A DNA stretch of 64,000 bases from Flavobacteriales bacterium (GTDB lineage: Bacteria > Bacteroidota > Bacteroidia > Flavobacteriales_F > PHOS-HE28): contig JAHCIA010000001.1 in the NCBI GenBank assembly GCA_026129465.1, positions 3,073,503-3,137,502 of the forward strand. Reading direction: 5' to 3'. A model generated the notes under the pieces. That model did not search any database. It worked only from the letters and a program-made list of their open reading frames with translations, and was not told the DNA's origin. Below are positions 62,128-64,000 of the stretch, in pieces. Positions within the stretch are counted from its first letter, which is position 1. Each line of letters begins with the position of its first letter. The position numbers and the translations under genes were made by a program.

Positions 62128-62745
62128 TCAGCTTCCCCAACCCCGATTCACCTCCTCCACAAAGGCCAGCAATTCATCCCGCCCCAGGCCGGTCTCTGAG
62201 GAGGAAAGGACCATGGTGGGCAGGTTGTCCCAGGTCTCCTTCAGCTTGCGCTTGAGCTGTGCCACGTTCGCTTCCACCTTGGGCCGTGTGAGCTTGTCCG
62301 CCTTGGTATGGACGATCACGAAGGGGATGCCTTGATCGCCGAGCCATTGGATCATGTCCAGATCGTTGCGCTGAGGCTCCAGGCGTGCGTCCACCAGCAG
62401 GAAAACGCATTGCAGGTTCTCGCGCTTGGACAGGTAGCCGCGGATCATCTTCTCCCAGGCCGCGCGTTCGGCCTTGCCCACCTTGGCGAAACCATAGCCC
62501 GGCAGATCGGCCAGCAGCCAGGGACGCCCGCCGGTGGCGTCCTCCACGCGGAAGTGCTCCACATTGCGTGTGCGGCCGGGCGTGTTGCTCACACGCGCCA
62601 GCTTGTTGATGTTGCACAGCATGTTGATCAGGGAGCTCTTGCCCACGTTGCTGCGCCCGATGAAGGCGTATTCCGGCAGGGTGGGCGCGGGCCAATGCTT
62701 CGGCTCACGGCCGCTGCCGAGGTGTTCCGCGCGCAGGGACTTCAT
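62128..62745 (-). CDS. engB: Ribosome biogenesis GTP-binding protein YihA/YsxC (EngB)
   Basis: 205 aa from ATG 62745. G1 FIGRSNVGKSSLINML, G2 region NTPGRTRNVEHF, G3 LADLPGYGFAKV, G4 VHTKADKL, G5-like SSSETG. An alternative GTG at 62778 overlaps the hydrolase stop (GTGA) and would add 11 residues (VIRKTGVATTW); coupling makes it possible, but family length favours the ATG. TRAFAC GTPase that assists 50S assembly. Confidence 0.94.
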   Translation of the reverse strand: MKSLRAEHLGSGREPKHWPAPTLPEYAFIGRSNVGKSSLINMLCNINKLARVSNTPGRTRNVEHFRVEDATGGRPWLLADLPGYGFAKVGKAERAAWEKMIRGYLSKRENLQCVFLLVDARLEPQRNDLDMIQWLGDQGIPFVIVHTKADKLTRPKVEANVAQLKRKLKETWDNLPTMVLSSSETGLGRDELLAFVEEVNRGWGS

Positions 62746-62774
62746 CCAGGTCGTTGCCACACCGGTCTTCCGGA

Positions 62775-63536
62775 TCACGCCAGGACCTTTTCCAGCCACC
62801 GTTCCAGGATCGCGTTGAACTCGGCGGGGTGTTCCATCATGGCGGCATGGCCGCATTGGTCTATCCAGTGCAGCTCGCTGTTGGGCAGCAGGCTGTGGAA
62901 CTCCTCGGCCACATGCGGCGGTGTGATGGTGTCCTGCCGCCCCCAGATCAGCAGGGTGGGCATGTTGAGTTTGGGCAGCTCCTTGGCCATGTTGTGGCGG
63001 ATGGCGCTCTTGGCCAGCGACAGGATCCGGATGAGCTTGGCCTTGTCGTTCACCGTCTCGAAACACTCGTCCACCAGCTCGTCCGTGGCGTGCTTCGGAT
63101 CGAAAAAGGTCACCGCCACCTTCTTGCGGATGAACTCCTTGTCCTCCCGCCGCGGGAACCCTCCGCCGAAAGCGTTCTCATACAGGCCACTGCTGCCGGT
63201 GAGCGTCAGGGTGCGTACACGGCCAGGGTGGCGGCTGCAATACACCAGTGCCACATGCCCCCCGAGCGAGTTGCCGATGAGGTTCAGACCAGTGAAGCCC
63301 TTGTGTTCGATGAAGCGGGAAAGGAACCTGGCCAGGTTGTCCACGTTGGTGCTGAGCATGGGCAATGTGTACAAAGGCAGTATTGGCACCACCACCCGGT
63401 AACGTGGGGTGAAGTGGTCGAAGAGATACTGGAAGTTGCTGAGGGCGCCGAACAGCCCATGCAGCAGCAGCAACACCGGCCCTTCGCCAGCTTCCAGGTA
63501 GTGGAACTCCCCTTCCTCTTTCAGCTTCCGCTCCAT
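62775..63536 (-). CDS. Alpha/beta hydrolase
   Basis: 253 aa from ATG 63536 (MERKLKEEGEFHYLEAGEGP). Oxyanion-side LLLHGLFG, nucleophile elbow GNSLGGH with Ser, acid LLIWGRQDTITPP and final His in DQCGHAAMMEHPAEFN. Cytosolic esterase/hydrolase of MhpC type; substrate unknown. Downstream engB starts at or within a few bases of its stop. An exact -7 box lies 51 bp upstream. Confidence 0.9.
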   Translation of the reverse strand: MERKLKEEGEFHYLEAGEGPVLLLLHGLFGALSNFQYLFDHFTPRYRVVVPILPLYTLPMLSTNVDNLARFLSRFIEHKGFTGLNLIGNSLGGHVALVYCSRHPGRVRTLTLTGSSGLYENAFGGGFPRREDKEFIRKKVAVTFFDPKHATDELVDECFETVNDKAKLIRILSLAKSAIRHNMAKELPKLNMPTLLIWGRQDTITPPHVAEEFHSLLPNSELHWIDQCGHAAMMEHPAEFNAILERWLEKVLA

Positions 63537-63587
63537 CGTTCGCGTTCCACCCCATGGGCCGCATGGAGGCGGCTGGTGGCATCCGTC

Positions 63588-63595
63588 CAAAGGTA
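63588..63595 (-). promoter_or_regulatory. -7 box TACCTTTG for the hydrolase-engB operon
   Basis: Exact TAnnTTTG on the minus strand, giving a leader of about 45 nt to ATG 63536. Confidence 0.62.
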
Positions 63596-63911
63596 GGCGG
63601 CGGCCGATACGCGCCCCAGACTCCCCTCCACCCCTGTGAACATCGCCCTGTGGATGTTCCGCACCCTGCGGCTGGCGCGGTCGGCAGTGGCGCCGGCCAC
63701 CTTGTGACCGGTATCGGACAACTACCCGGGACCATTCCGCGCTCCGGTCGAGGATCTTTCAACAGGTCCCACAATTCCCCACCACCGATTCTCCCTATCT
63801 TGTCAAGGTTTTTCAGGCCTTTGACAACTTCGTGATACACTCGTCGTTCAACATTTATCAACATTGGACCAAAAAAGTGGGGATCTGTAGCTGAAAGTGG
63901 GTGAACCCGTC

Positions 63912-63919
63912 TACTTTCG
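63912..63919 (+). promoter_or_regulatory. Putative -7 box TACTTTCG for mraZ/dcw
   Basis: One mismatch to TAnnTTTG, 24 bp before the mraZ ATG. Confidence 0.5.
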
Positions 63920-63943
63920 CCTCCGGTCCCACGTGCATGTGCG

Positions 63944-64000
63944 ATGCTGAACCTGTTGGGGGAATACCCAAGCACCCTGGACGCCAAGAGCCGGGCCCTG
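63944..64000 (+). CDS. mraZ: Transcriptional regulator MraZ (N-terminal fragment; window ends)
   Basis: Only 19 codons: MLNLLGEYPSTLDAKSRAL. The pattern LGEY..TLDAKSR matches the start of MraZ proteins, the first gene of the division and cell-wall cluster. MraZ is an AbrB-like DNA-binding protein that represses the dcw promoter. The rest lies outside the window. Confidence 0.85.
   Translation, partial: MLNLLGEYPSTLDAKSRAL

Larger units (their letters stand above)
63537..63943. other. 407-bp divergent intergenic region before mraZ
   Basis: No supported gene. Open frames here are GC-driven shadows. It holds promoter boxes for the hydrolase (63588-63595) and mraZ (63912-63919). The stretch 63780-63880 is AT-rich compared with the window and includes a weak TTATCAACA motif at about 63853-63861. 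Transcription control for the whole dcw cluster is expected from this region. Confidence 0.55.

Noticed and set aside
63853..63861. DnaA-box-like TTATCAACA near mraZ
   Set aside because: A single imperfect site in an AT-rich promoter region, with no cluster of boxes and no dnaA/dnaN nearby, so not an origin.
63178..63987. 269-aa minus-strand ORF across the mraZ promoter
   Set aside because: Its sequence is a shadow of the hydrolase frame and the divergent intergenic region; no domain and no conserved pattern.

Overview
The window looks like the chromosome of a high-GC member of the Bacteroidota, most likely a Flavobacteriales-type lineage. The evidence is: two giant secreted proteins ending in type IX secretion (T9SS) type-B sorting domains; gldB and gldC gliding/T9SS genes beside nadE; the purH-mreB-mreC-mreD-mrdA-rodA and coaX-OMP-TPR-lptC-CNNM-PPIase gene orders seen in this phylum; several Bacteroidota-style -7 boxes (TAnnTTTG); and almost no Shine-Dalgarno sequences. 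Genes are packed tightly. Many starts overlap the preceding stop as ATGA, and several convergent genes lie within 20 bp or overlap.

Layout. 1-12.6 kb (+): an acyl-CoA catabolism cluster with a biotin-dependent carboxylase alpha subunit, enoyl-CoA hydratase, beta-keto acid cleavage enzyme, PECR-like reductase, two acyl-CoA dehydrogenases (one fused to an SCP2 lipid-binding domain), acyl-CoA ligase, aldehyde dehydrogenase, SDR and free SCP2. 12.7-20.8 kb: tsaB; a four-gene (-) operon with a YyaL-type protein, a YD-repeat-like secreted protein, a secreted protein of six perfect 22-residue repeats and a lipoprotein; then small envelope proteins, a methyltransferase and an M20 dipeptidase. 20.9-25.7 kb: tandem choice-of-anchor-L/T9SS proteins. 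25.7-29 kb: gpmI with a sensor kinase, an HD-domain protein and tRNA-Phe. 29-36.7 kb (+): coaX and an envelope-biogenesis run. 36.7-44 kb (-): the elongasome operon with purH. 44-50.6 kb: outer-membrane proteins, lipoproteins and a TonB-dependent receptor. 50.7-54.5 kb: a LOG-family protein divergent from 2-oxoacid:ferredoxin oxidoreductase (korAB). 54.5-59 kb: a radical SAM operon with two membrane proteins of unknown function, divergent from a repeat protein that looks like a beta-propeller. 59-64 kb: nadE, a barrel protein, gldBC, engB, an alpha/beta hydrolase and the first codons of mraZ (start of the dcw cluster).

The main non-standard content is (i) the radical SAM/Sm-like membrane protein operon, (ii) the 22-residue-repeat protein and its operon, and (iii) a patchwork of unrelated short-period palindromic repeats in intergenic gaps. 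One repeat of the LRSGQA/ACPERSRR type is inserted in frame inside purH.
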